A DNA stretch of 64,000 nt. Origin: Candidatus Mycoplasma haematohominis. Its GTDB lineage: Bacteria; Bacillota_I; Bacilli_A; Mycoplasmatales; Mycoplasmoidaceae. Below, one piece after another: positions 30,944-39,513 of the stretch (positions within the stretch are counted from its first letter, which is position 1; the number at the start of each line of letters is the position of its first letter). The DNA lies in contig NZ_CACTIB010000004.1 in the NCBI RefSeq assembly GCF_902712995.1, positions 12,800 through 76,799 of the forward strand. The letters are read 5' to 3'. The position numbers were made by a program, and so were the translations under genes. The notes beneath the pieces are model-generated. The model worked only from the letters and a program-made list of their open reading frames with translations. It was not told the origin of the DNA and made no database searches.

Positions 30944-31465
30944 CTATTTCTGACTTGCTTTCTCAATTAAACAAACTTCTTCAAATATTTTTCAGTCTGC
31001 ATCCTTTTTAATAGTGTCTTCGGTTCATTTTTTGTCTGTTCCTGAAGTTTTACTTTTCTTAAATTTACATCATGCTTTAGTGAATTTAGCAATGTTGTCC
31101 AAATCATTAAGAGAATCACTCGGGATCAATTTTTCTTTAACTTCATTTGGTTTAGTAATTGAATCTTTATTCTCTCCCTGCAATCCTTGTGCATCCATAC
31201 CGTCTCATTTATCCTGCAACTTTTTCCTATAACCATTAGAAGAATTAGCATTCTTATCTTCCTCCAATAATTTCTTTATTGAATTAGGTGTTTCATCCTC
31301 TAAATCTCCTATATAAGTTAAGGCTCTCTTATTTACGTAATCTCCAAAGTTTGCATAAGTAACCACTTCATCTTTTTTATTAAAGGCGCCTGCTGCATAA
31401 GCAGTTCCTACACTTATAGCTCCGGCTCCTAAAGCGCCTCCACCTATTGCTGCTGGGGATGGCAT
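30944..31465 (-). CDS. Fam-G paralog with MPSP-type leader
   Basis: 173 aa. MPSPAAIGGGALGAG leader of Fam-B type, VVTYANFGDYVNKRALTYIGD, SIKKLLEEDKNANSSNGYRKKLQDKW, IAKFTKAWCKFKKSK, KWTEDTIKKDADWKIFEEVCLIEKASQK. The leader source differs from Fam-G at 24760 and 27747. Confidence 0.86.
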
Positions 31466-31510
31466 ATTTCTGAAAAAATAGGTATTTTATCTATTTAAGT
31501 AATTTTTTTG
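31466..31510 (-). promoter_or_regulatory. Repeated leader block 3, copy 2
   Basis: Carries AAAAAATAGGTATTTTATCT then ATTTAAGTAATTTTT on the plus strand, matching 24627-24680 and 33131-33175. It is immediately upstream of a MPSP-leader gene. Confidence 0.5.
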
Positions 31511-31531
31511 AAATTAATAAAGCTAAATAAA

Positions 31532-32020
31532 TTATTCCTGAGCAACTGAAGGATCTGCTGTTAATGATTTAGGTTGTAAATTTAATGCATCAGATTGAAT
31601 TTCTGCTTGATCTTTAGCGCCAGTTGCAGAAGAATCTCCGTCGCCAGTTCTAGATTGTGAGGCAGAACTTTCTAAATCCAAACTAGATCCCTTACTTGAA
31701 TCTTCTACAGATGAACCTAAAGGCAACGAAATAGAAGGTGCAGGATCTCCATTTTGACCTTCAACATTATTTCGTCCTTGTTCATCAACACTTAACTGTG
31801 AAGAAGCTTCTGTTTCTCCAGTAGGTCGAACATCAGTTGATGGCTCCTGTCTTGTGTTTTGTTCAGATTCTGAATCTTCTACTTGATTATTTGTAGCTGT
31901 AGCTGTTACATTCTCAGATTCACTAGTTCCATAAACTGCATAATAAGTCCCTACCGAACCAGCTCCTAAAGCTCCTGCACCTAATACACCCGCTCCCGCA
32001 ATTGCTGCTTGTGATGCCAT
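31532..32020 (-). CDS. Fam-E leader plus low-complexity tail protein
   Basis: 162 aa. MASQAAIAGAGVLGAGALG with GTYYAVYGTSESENV, then a Ser/Gln/Asp/Glu tail ending LTADPSVAQE. It follows another Fam-E gene by 21 bp. Confidence 0.83.
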   Translation of the reverse strand: MASQAAIAGAGVLGAGALGAGSVGTYYAVYGTSESENVTATATNNQVEDSESEQNTRQEPSTDVRPTGETEASSQLSVDEQGRNNVEGQNGDPAPSISLPLGSSVEDSSKGSSLDLESSASQSRTGDGDSSATGAKDQAEIQSDALNLQPKSLTADPSVAQE

Positions 32021-32041
32021 ATTTAATATGTTTTTAATTTT

Positions 32042-32500
32042 TTAGAAGAAACTAATAACTAACTTGCTGCTCTCTGCTCTAGTCTCTCCATCTGGTTTTT
32101 GATCTGCTTCAGCATTTACTTCTACTCGAACGCTAGTACTAGATGCAACTGTAGATAATCCTTCGCCATCTTTTTCTGCGCCCGGCTCTTCTATAACTTT
32201 AGGAGTTTCTAAACTAGACGGGTCTAAAAAAGATTCTTCTCGTTGCTCTTGAGTAACCTGTTTTTCATTTTGTGCAGAATCTCCTCCCTCATCAACATTA
32301 GTATTTTCATTTGAAGGTAGTTGTTCCGCGCCTTCCCTAGTTACTGAATTGCTAGGCTGATCTGATCCTTCTGAAATAACTGCAGTAGGTTCTGCCTCAA
32401 CTCCAGGTTTATTTATTGCATAATAAGTTCCAACTGAAGTAGCTCCTATTGCTCCAGCACCTAGTACACCTGCTGCAGCTAATGTTCCTGAAGAAGCCAT
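32042..32500 (-). CDS. Fam-E leader plus low-complexity tail protein
   Basis: 152 aa. MASSGTLAAAGVLGAGAIG with GTYYAINKPGVEAEP, a Glu-rich disordered tail, and an unusual hydrophobic end (SSKLVISFF). That end may result from a frame change near the 3' end, because sister tails end in polar residues. Confidence 0.82.
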   Translation of the reverse strand: MASSGTLAAAGVLGAGAIGATSVGTYYAINKPGVEAEPTAVISEGSDQPSNSVTREGAEQLPSNENTNVDEGGDSAQNEKQVTQEQREESFLDPSSLETPKVIEEPGAEKDGEGLSTVASSTSVRVEVNAEADQKPDGETRAESSKLVISFF

Positions 32501-32611
32501 AAATACTTACTTGATTACCAATAATAACGAATTGATTAATGCCCTTTACTGCTCCTGGTTTTTTCTTGTTTTATTTTTCTTTAATTTTTAAAAATTTCTA
32601 TGAATTAATTT
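32501..32611 (-). promoter_or_regulatory. Repeated leader block 2, copy 3
   Basis: Contains AATAATAACGAATTGATTAA and the CTCCTGGTTTTTTC..TTCTTTAATTTTT stretch seen at 30834-30943. Upstream of the Fam-E gene at 32042. Confidence 0.5.
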
Positions 32612-33130
32612 CTATTTCTGGGTTGTTTTTTTAATTAAACAAACTTCCTCAAATATTTTTCAGTCTGCATCCTTTTTAATAGTGTCTTCGGTTCATTTCT
32701 TGTCTGTTCCTGAAACTTTACTTTTTTTAAGCTCGCATCATGCTTTAGTAAATTTAGCGATATCTTCTGACTTTTCAAGGGTATCACTAGGCACTAACTT
32801 ATCTTTAACATCCGTTGGTTTAGTAATTGCTTGTCCGCCTTTTTCTTTCAAATTAGTTTCATCCATACTTTCTCATTTATCTTTCAATTTACTTCTATAA
32901 CCGTTTGAACTACTCGTCTTATCTTCGTCTAACAATTTTTTTATTGAGTTATCTACTGTATCTTTTAGGGATCCTATATAAGTTAATTCTTTCTTAGTTA
33001 CATAATCCCCAAAGTTTTCATAGGTAATTACTTGATCAGCTTTATTAAAAGCGCCTGCTGCATAAGCGGTTCCTACACCTATAACTCCAGCTCCTAAAGC
33101 GCCTCCACCTATTGCTGCTGGGGATGGCAT
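32612..33130 (-). CDS. Fam-G paralog with MPSP-type leader
   Basis: 172 aa, close to 30944. MPSPAAIGGGALGAG leader, VITYENFGDYVTKKELTYIGS, SIKKLLDEDKTSSSNGYRSKLKDKW, IAKFTKAWCELKKSKVSGTDKKW, KKDADWKIFEEVCLIKKTTQK. The pair, with blocks 2 and 3, looks like a recent duplication of a Fam-G/Fam-E unit. Confidence 0.86.
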
Positions 33131-33175
33131 ACTTTTAAAAAAATAGGTATTTTATGTATTTAAGTGATTTTTCGG
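33131..33175 (-). promoter_or_regulatory. Repeated leader block 3, copy 3
   Basis: Carries AAATAGGTATTTTATGTATT then TAAGTGATTTTT, one base different from the other copies in the box. Upstream of the MPSP-leader Fam-G gene at 32612. Confidence 0.48.
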
Positions 33176-33188
33176 CAATTAAATTGAA

Positions 33189-33701
33189 CTAATTTGATTG
33201 AGCAGCTGGAGTTTGTGTCTGTCCATTACCAGAAGTTGCTAGAGATGTTTGTGATTCTGTATTTGTTGGAGAAGAACTAGTTGTAAGATCTGTAGAAGTT
33301 TCGCTTGCTTCAGGAACTGAACCAGCTTGTTCGCCAGTAGCTGCTTCTCCTTTAGATGATTCTGTTTCTCCAGTTGGATTTCCTATAGATGTTCCTTCTT
33401 GAGTGCCAGATGTTGAACCCGATGGAACTGTAGAAGTGTCCTCTCTACTCTGTCCTGCAGAATCGCCTCCTCCTCCTTGTGCTTGAGAGCCTGAACCTCC
33501 AGAAGCTCCATTTGTATCTCCAGTTGCAGGTTGCTGCTCTCTACTATCTGTTCCAGGTTCTACAATTTTTGATTGGCTTACCTCCGCATTTTCCTGGCTT
33601 TTACCAATTCCATTTACTGCATAATATGTGGCAACTGAACCAGTGCCTACTACAGCTGTTGCCACTGATACTCCTACTGCAATTTCTCCTGGAGATGCCA
33701 T
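33189..33701 (-). CDS. Fam-E leader plus low-complexity tail protein
   Basis: 170 aa. MASPGEIAVGVSVATAVVG with ATYYAVNGIGKSQEN, then a Gly/Ser/Thr/Glu/Gln tail ending NGQTQTPAAQSN. A fossil of a related 3' end lies at 38725-38787. A TTG 21 bases upstream is less likely as start than the ATG aligned with paralogs. Confidence 0.83.
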   Translation of the reverse strand: MASPGEIAVGVSVATAVVGTGSVATYYAVNGIGKSQENAEVSQSKIVEPGTDSREQQPATGDTNGASGGSGSQAQGGGGDSAGQSREDTSTVPSGSTSGTQEGTSIGNPTGETESSKGEAATGEQAGSVPEASETSTDLTTSSSPTNTESQTSLATSGNGQTQTPAAQSN

Positions 33702-33866
33702 ATCTAATTTATTTATTGACAATAATAACTAAAGCCTTAATTCCCCGTTTGGTTCCTACCTTAAGCTTTTACTAACCCTATATTTAATATCCCTAAATAA
33801 ATTCCTTAGAACAACAAAAACTTCTACTCCAATTACTACTTTCCCTATATCCCTTCAACTAATTAA

Positions 33867-34346
33867 CTAAACCAAACAAACTTCTTCAAATATCTGTCAG
33901 TCTGAATCTTTCTTAAGAGTGTCTTTAGTTCATGTCTCATTTTCCTCTGAGACTTTACCTTTCTTAGACTCACATCATGCCTTAGTGAATTCCGCTATTT
34001 TTGTTGACTCTGCGAGTGTAGTACTACCAGAAACAGGCTGAAATAAAGTAGATATGTCTCCATTTGGTTTTGTAACCGTATCAGTTCCTTTCTTAACAGA
34101 TTGAGGCATGCTTGTTCACTTTCCAGATAATCTATTTCTGTAGTCATTCTTATCCTTATCTAATAATTTCTTTATTGAATTCTCATTTGCATCAGGTATA
34201 TCTCCTGCATAAACCAAATCATTACTTTTCACATAATCTTCGAAATCTAAATATTTAGATGTAAAGGCTCCGGCAGCATAAGCAGTTCCTGCTGTTATAA
34301 CTCCTACTCCCAAAATTCCTCCGCCTGCTACTGCTGGTGATGTCAT
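33867..34346 (-). CDS. Fam-G paralog, short form
   Basis: 159 aa. MTSPAVAGGGILGVG leader, YLDFEDYVKSNDLVYAGDI (YIG changed to YAG), SIKKLLDKDKNDYRNRLSGKW, IAEFTKAWCESKKGKVS, TWTKDTLKKDSDWQIFEEVCLV. The 165-bp spacer downstream (33702-33866) separates it from the next Fam-E gene. Confidence 0.86.
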
Positions 34347-34355
34347 ATCTAATAA

Positions 34356-34823
34356 CTACTGAGTTCCTGTTGCTCCTTCCTTAGAAGCTATCTGTTGTGG
34401 TTGAGAACTAGGTTGTGTGTCTGATTGTTCTGCAGTCATAGTAGAAGAAGTTTCTCCCCTTGCTCCAGATTGAGGTGAACCAGATGTTGCCTGTGGTAAC
34501 TGAGCTGCTAAACTTCCGGTAGAGTCTTGTGCACTGGAACCTAGATCTCCTCCACTTGAAGAATCTTGAGAACTCAAATTTTCATCAACATTCACAGATC
34601 TATCATCAGAATCTGACAACCCTGCGCCTGCAGCTTCATCGCGATGATCTTCTTGTGCGGAATCGTTTTGACCAGCTTGAGTATCTGGTAATTCATCATG
34701 CGCAACTTGTTTATCTTTATTCTTATCAGTTCCATTTACTGCGTAATATGTAGCTACTGAAACAGTACCAATTGCGGCTGTTCCTCCTACTGCAGCTGCT
34801 GCTATTGAAGTTGGTGTTGCCAT
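34356..34823 (-). CDS. Fam-F leader plus low-complexity tail protein
   Basis: 155 aa. MATPTSIAAAAVGGTAAIG with ATYYAVNGTDKNKDK, then an Asp/Ser/Gln-rich tail with DDRSVNVDENLSSQDSSSGG. Spacing of 9-12 bp to neighbours. Function is unknown. Confidence 0.83.
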   Translation of the reverse strand: MATPTSIAAAAVGGTAAIGTVSVATYYAVNGTDKNKDKQVAHDELPDTQAGQNDSAQEDHRDEAAGAGLSDSDDRSVNVDENLSSQDSSSGGDLGSSAQDSTGSLAAQLPQATSGSPQSGARGETSSTMTAEQSDTQPSSQPQQIASKEGATGTQ

Positions 34824-34835
34824 ATCTAATAACTA

Positions 34836-35282
34836 CTAATTTCCCGCTCCTCCAGAAGATCCTTGCCCCTCTTGAAGATTTGAAGCAATCGATGCAGAAT
34901 CTCTTGCTCTTTCATTATTTACACCCGAACCTGATGGTAACGCAACTCCATTATCTGTACTCTCCTGAGAAGCTTTACCTGCAGAATCATCTGATTGAGT
35001 TTCGCCAGTACCTACATTAGACTCTGGTTGATGTCCTGAATCAGCTCTGCTTGCAATATCTCCCGTATCCCGAGTTACAACATCTGACCTTCCAGAATCT
35101 CCTGTTTCCAAAGAAGGAATTTGATTCTGGTCAGGCTGCTGATTCTGATCATTAACAGAAGATTCATTTGCGTTTTTAACTTTGTCAGTTCCATTAACTG
35201 CATAATATGTAACGACTGAAGCGGTACCAACTACTGCTGTTCCTCCCACTACTGCAGCTGCAATTGAAGTTGGTGTTGGCAT
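34836..35282 (-). CDS. Fam-F leader plus low-complexity tail protein
   Basis: 148 aa. MPTPTSIAAAVVGGTAVVG with VTYYAVNGTDKVKNANE, then an Asn/Gln/Asp/Ser tail. Its leader is almost the same as at 36216, including the VVTYYAVNGTDK stretch. Confidence 0.83.
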   Translation of the reverse strand: MPTPTSIAAAVVGGTAVVGTASVVTYYAVNGTDKVKNANESSVNDQNQQPDQNQIPSLETGDSGRSDVVTRDTGDIASRADSGHQPESNVGTGETQSDDSAGKASQESTDNGVALPSGSGVNNERARDSASIASNLQEGQGSSGGAGN

Positions 35283-35292
35283 TTCTAATTTC

Positions 35293-35715
35293 TTATTGAG
35301 AACCTCCTACAGTGCCAGAATTAGATGTGGAACTTACATCTGAAACAGTATTTCCTCCTCCTGATGTTCCTCCTAATTGCTGTCCAACAACAGTATCCTG
35401 TCCTTGTACCCCATTGCCGACTGCTGGTACTGAAGGAGAGCCGCTTGTTGATGCCCCTTCTCCTCTTTGACCATCAGTGCCATCATTAGACGGTTGAGAA
35501 GCTACATTTCCTGCATCTACGGCACTACTTCCTCCTCCAGACCTTTCTTCCTGTGTTTCTCCGCCTTGTCTTGTTTCTGACTCGCTTCCACCTTCTACTG
35601 CTTCTCCTTTTTTCTCCTCAGAACCACTAAATAAGTAATAAGCACCTACTGAAGTAGCTCCTACAACTGCAGTACCTAATACACCTATTCCTAAAACTAC
35701 TAATGGAGATGCCAT
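35293..35715 (-). CDS. Fam-E variant (VLGIGVLGT leader) low-complexity protein
   Basis: 140 aa. MASPLVVLGIGVLGTAVVG with GAYYLFSGSEEKKGE, then a Gly/Ser/Gln/Glu tail. A TTG 15 bases upstream could extend it, but ATG aligns with 36664. It is followed, in transcription order, by a Fam-F gene, as is its sister at 36664. Confidence 0.83.
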   Translation of the reverse strand: MASPLVVLGIGVLGTAVVGATSVGAYYLFSGSEEKKGEAVEGGSESETRQGGETQEERSGGGSSAVDAGNVASQPSNDGTDGQRGEGASTSGSPSVPAVGNGVQGQDTVVGQQLGGTSGGGNTVSDVSSTSNSGTVGGSQ

Positions 35716-35717
35716 AT

Positions 35718-36203
35718 CTAAACTAAACAAACTTTTTCGAATGTCTGTCAGTCTGAATCTTTTTTAAGAGTGTCTTCAGTTCATTTCCCAACTGCTGCAG
35801 GAGCCTTATTCTTCTTCTTTGTTTCGCATCATGCTTTAGTGAATTTAGCGATTTCTGTTGATTTCGCAAGTTCAGTATTACTGGACTTAAACAATTCCGC
35901 TGGTTCTCCTGCCGGCTTTTCAGGCTGATTTCCAGTTAAATCAGATTGATTCATGCTTGATCATTTTCCAGATAACTTACTCCTATAACCATTCGAACTA
36001 CCAGTCCTATCCTCGTCTAACAATTTCTTTATTGAATTAGATTTTTCATCAGATATACCTCCTACATAAACCAAACCGTTCCTATCCACATAATCTTGGA
36101 AATTTACATATTTAGACGTAAATGCTCCAGCAGCATAAGCAGTTCCCACACCTATAACCCCTACTCCCAAAATTCCTCCTCCTATTGCTGCTGGTGATGC
36201 CAT
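35718..36203 (-). CDS. Fam-G paralog, short form
   Basis: 161 aa. MASPAAIGGGILGVG leader, YVNFQDYVDRNGLVYVGGI, SIKKLLDEDRTGSSNGYRSKLSGKW, IAKFTKAWCETKKKN, KWTEDTLKKDSDWQTFEKVCLV. It is 2 bp upstream of the next gene and probably cotranscribed. Confidence 0.86.
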
Positions 36204-36215
36204 ATCAAATAATTA

Positions 36216-36653
36216 CTAACCTACCGCTCCTCCAGAAGTTTCTGCACTTGATAGAGTATCTGAGTGACTGGCTACAGGGTTTGAAACGGTTAATGAAGAA
36301 GTCGCCGCTCCTTCTTCACCTACACCTGAACCGGGAGATAACACAACTGCATTGTCAGTTCTCTCCTGAGCCTCAGAATTTCCTGATTGAGTTTGGGCAG
36401 TGCCTACATTAGATTTTGTTTGTTGTTCGGAATCAGATCTATCTTGAGTTCCAGCATCCAATTGACCAGAATCTCTTGCATCCGAAATTTGTGTTTGTTG
36501 TGTTTGGTTCTGACCCTGATTATCAAAAGCAGGCTCATTTACATTTTTAGCTTTATCAGTTCCATTAACCGCATAATATGTAACCACTGAAGCAGTACCA
36601 ATTACGGCTGTTCCTCCTACAGCTCCAGCTGCAATTGAAGTTGGTGTTGGCAT
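36216..36653 (-). CDS. Fam-F leader plus low-complexity tail protein
   Basis: 145 aa. MPTPTSIAAGAVGGTAVIG with VTYYAVNGTDKAKNVNE, then a Gln/Asn/Ser/Asp tail ending AETSGGAVG. An upstream in-frame extension exists but lacks homology, so the ATG aligned to sister genes is chosen. Confidence 0.83.
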   Translation of the reverse strand: MPTPTSIAAGAVGGTAVIGTASVVTYYAVNGTDKAKNVNEPAFDNQGQNQTQQTQISDARDSGQLDAGTQDRSDSEQQTKSNVGTAQTQSGNSEAQERTDNAVVLSPGSGVGEEGAATSSLTVSNPVASHSDTLSSAETSGGAVG

Positions 36654-36663
36654 TTCTAATTTC

Positions 36664-37059
36664 TTATTGAGATGATAATCCTGTTGCAGTACCAGGGTTT
36701 GCTTGAGCACCTACCCCAGATCCAACGCCTCCTCCCGATGCTTCTCCCTGCTCAGCAACATTACTCTGCCCTTTTCCTAAAGAACTGCTTCCCAATTCTG
36801 CTGTCTGTTGTCCGCCGCCAGAAGTACCTCCAGTAGATAGTTGAGAAACTTCATTTCCACCGCTACTCTCTTCTCTATGTTCTGTATTCTGCTCTTCTCC
36901 TCCTGACCTTACTTCTTGAACACTTCCACCTTCTACTTCTACTGTTCCCTCTTTCTGATCCTCAGAACCATTAAATAAGTAATAAGCACCTACTGAGGTA
37001 GCTCCTATAACTCCAGTGCCTAATACACCTATTCCTACAACTACTAAAGGAGATGCCAT
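36664..37059 (-). CDS. Fam-E variant (VVGIGVLGT leader) low-complexity protein
   Basis: 131 aa. MASPLVVVGIGVLGTGVIG with GAYYLFNGSEDQKEG, then a Gly/Glu/Ser/Gln tail. It is the first gene of the minus-strand array. The 166-bp region 37060-37225 upstream is divergent with Fam-J and must hold promoters in both directions. Confidence 0.83.
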   Translation of the reverse strand: MASPLVVVGIGVLGTGVIGATSVGAYYLFNGSEDQKEGTVEVEGGSVQEVRSGGEEQNTEHREESSGGNEVSQLSTGGTSGGGQQTAELGSSSLGKGQSNVAEQGEASGGGVGSGVGAQANPGTATGLSSQ

Positions 37060-37225
37060 ACTCTATTATTTGTTTGTTCTCAACATAATAACAAAACACT
37101 TGTTTCCCAGCATTACTAGCTGGTTTCCATGCACATCAACTACTTAAGAAATAAAAGACCTAAAGCCTAAAAATAACTCATACCCATAAAAAACAGTTAA
37201 TATGGTTGACGTAAGCATCTAATTC

Positions 37226-37921
37226 ATGTCATTACTAGCTAAATCTGCTATAGCTGCAACAGTCATAAGTGCTGGTTCAGCCGTAACTGCTCATCAGTTA
37301 ATCCAAAACAAAGGCAGTGATTCTACTTCTACACAACAACCAACTGATTCAAATACCTTAGAAGTAGAAGAACAAAAGAAAGTTGAACCTGAACAACAAA
37401 TAACAAAACCTCAAAAACCAACTACAAAAAGAACTCCTCCTGCATTACCACCAAGACCTTCTACTTCCCAAAGACTAGAGCATACTTCTAAACCAGCAAT
37501 ATCTGCAGCTTCAATCCCAGCTGGTTCAATATTCGACAGAAGTCGTTTCTTTGGCCACAGTGGAAAAAATACTCCTTCCAGAATAAATTCAATTGAATTC
37601 AAACCTATAGAAGGAAGAGATAGACCTACTTGATTAGATCAATTGCCAAATACTAAGGGAAGCTGTCAAGATGATAACGGTATTAAATGTGAATGAAGCG
37701 ATATATTAAAAGCACATGTTCCTAAAGAAAAAAGATTGAAATTAGAACAATCCGCAATGGATCATGCAACCGATAAATGTTCAAAGATTAATGGAAGAAT
37801 GCACGACGATACCCAAACAAAAAGAAAGGGATGACAAACATGTCACTACTCAGAAAACTACTACGCTAGAGAAGCTTCCTTCTATGACCTAAATTTAGAT
37901 AACAAAGAACTTTACGAATAA
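37226..37921 (+). CDS. Fam-J anchored hypothetical protein
   Basis: 231 aa. Anchor MSLLAKSAIAATVISAG ending TAHQL, a Pro/Thr/Lys linker with RTPPALPPRPSTS, then the Fam-J body (FKPIEGRDRPTW, GSCQDDNGIKCEWSDILKAHVP, DHATDKCSKING, TCHYSENYY, YDLNLDNKELYE). Trp after RPT is UGA. It ends 7 bp before the convergent Fam-H stop. Confidence 0.87.
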
Positions 37922-37928
37922 TTCTTAA

Positions 37929-38489
37929 TTAATCTCCAGGATAAGTACAAATCTCACCATAAAAGTCTCTATTAGTCTTTCAATTCAGACGTGTATAGTT
38001 CTTTAACTCTTCTTTTATTTTTCCTTTCTCATAATCCTGACATCACTTCATTACATCTCTAGCTCTTTCTTTACCTTTCTCAGTTAACGCTTCTCCTATT
38101 GCTCCGCCAGAATCTTTATATTCTTTTGTATTCCTTAACCAAGTTTTCTGATCATCTTCAGCATTATTGTTATCCTCAATCGGATTACTACTTAAACTAG
38201 GTCAAACTCTTTTTCAATCATCTGAATCATCATTTAAATTCCTCAAAGGCGCATCTGTTCCTCCATCAACATCATCTTCATTAGTAAACCACTTCTCATG
38301 ATGCGATTGCCTTATTCTCCTGTTATATGTATTTCCGTCCTGATGAACAAAAGGAGTATTTAAATACTTCTCAATTTCAGGATCTAATCTTTCTCCAGAA
38401 TTACCATGCAGTACAGCTCCAGTTATAGTGCTGCCTATAACTGCTGCTCCTGAACCTAATTTAACAGCTAAGTTTATTTTTGATTCCAT
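37929..38489 (-). CDS. Fam-H hypothetical protein
   Basis: 186 aa. A short hydrophobic anchor (residues 5-27, AVKLGSGAAVIGSTITG) is followed by GERLDPEIEKYLNTPF, WKRVWPSLSSNPIED, TWLRNTKEYK, RARDVMKWCQDYEKGKIKEELKN, LNWKTNRDFYGEICTYPGD. Two Cys and several UGA Trp. The final region recalls the WC...C ending of Fam-C/G. A twin lies at 38811. Confidence 0.86.
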
Positions 38490-38574
38490 AAAAATAGATT
38501 ACTACAAACAAGTTTATTTTTAGCAAATAAAGCTAACAAAGATCAAAATCAACCTATTTAGAAGCATAAAAAAA

Positions 38575-38713
38575 TTAAATACCTCAATCTACATATCAAC
38601 CATGGTACCCAAAAATTCCAGGTTTAATTTTGGTTTTCTTTATGTCTGATTTAAGCAGATAAAAATTTCTTGTTCTTTTTCCTAAACACCCCTTACCTTC
38701 ATCATTTTTACGA
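38575..38713 (-). pseudogene. Fossil 3' end of a Fam-K gene
   Basis: In one frame the minus strand reads IKKTKIKPGIFGYHGWYVDWGI then TAA, clearly the Fam-K ending KPGTFGYYGWYVDWGI with substitutions. Bases to about 38713 still resemble the Fam-K region upstream of it, but no continuous frame or 5' end remains. It is a decayed, truncated copy. Confidence 0.72.
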
Positions 38714-38724
38714 AATTAATAGAA

Positions 38725-38787
38725 CTAAGTTGGTAAAGCAGCTGAAGTTTGTGTTTGAGCTCCTGAAGGAGCAACAGAAGATGCTCG
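38725..38787 (-). pseudogene. Fossil 3' end of a Fam-E gene
   Basis: The minus strand reads SVAPSGAQTQTSAALPT then TAG, similar to the end of the Fam-E gene at 33189 (GNGQTQTPAAQSN). No leader or start exists. It abuts the Fam-K and Fam-J fossils. Confidence 0.6.
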
Positions 38788-38788
38788 T

Positions 38789-38803
38789 GAACTTTACGAA
38801 TAA
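38789..38803 (+). pseudogene. Fossil last codons of a Fam-J gene
   Basis: GAACTTTACGAATAA (ELYE stop) and the following bases match 37907-37921 and its downstream junction with Fam-H. It shows that the Fam-H gene at 38811 was copied together with the 3' edge of the neighbouring Fam-J gene. Confidence 0.65.
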
Positions 38804-38810
38804 TTTTTAA

Positions 38811-39365
38811 TTAATCTTCAGGATAAGTACAAATCTCACCATAAAAATCTCTATTAGTCTGTCAATTCAAGCGTCCAGGATTCTTCAACTCTTCTTTTAT
38901 TTTCCCTTGCTCATAATCCTGACATCATTTCATAACCTCTCTTGCTCTTTCCATGCCTTTTTCTGTTAACTTCTCCCCTGCTGTCTTATTAGGAGCTGTA
39001 TATTCTTTTGTATTACTTAACCAAGTTTTCTGATCATCCTCAACATTATTCTTATCTTCAATAGGATTACTACTTAAATAAGGCCAAACTCTTTTTCAGT
39101 CATCTGAATTATCATTTAGATTCTTCAAAGGAGAAATTGTTCCTCCATCATCTTCTTCACTATTAAATCATTTCTCATTATCTGATTGTCTTACTCTCTT
39201 CTTATATGTATATCCACCTTGAGTAAAAGGAGTATTCAAATATTTCTCTATCTCAGGATCTAATCTTTCGCCAGAATTACCATGCAATACAGCTCCAGTT
39301 ATAGTACTACCAGCAACTACCGTTCCTAAACCTAATTTAACAGCTAAATTTACTTTTGATTCCAT
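38811..39365 (-). CDS. Fam-H hypothetical protein
   Basis: 184 aa, twin of 37929-38489. MESKVNLAVKLGLGTVVAG anchor, GERLDPEIEKYLNTPF, WKRVWPYLSSNPIED, TWLSNTKEY, RAREVMKWCQDYEQGKIKEELKN, NWQTNRDFYGEICTYPED. The downstream junction carries Fam-J remnants, marking it as product of a segment duplication. Confidence 0.86.
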
Positions 39366-39513
39366 AAAAATAGATTACTACAAGTAAGTTTATTTTCAAC
39401 AAATAAAATTTACAAATACCAAAATTAAATCTATTTGAAAGCATAAAAAAACAAAAAAATTAATACGTTTCAAACAACTTAAATTTGCCCTATCCAAATA
39501 AATTTCTAAAAAA

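Noticed and set aside
1359..37059. Many apparent stops that split Fam-B, C and G genes into fragments
   Set aside because: They are UGA codons at conserved Trp positions (WWEWSYKRW, KWCE, NDKFW). The genes are intact under code 4 and are not pseudogenes.
37060..37225. Bidirectional promoter with exact boxes
   Set aside because: The divergent arrangement requires promoters, but no -35/-10 pair stands out enough to place.
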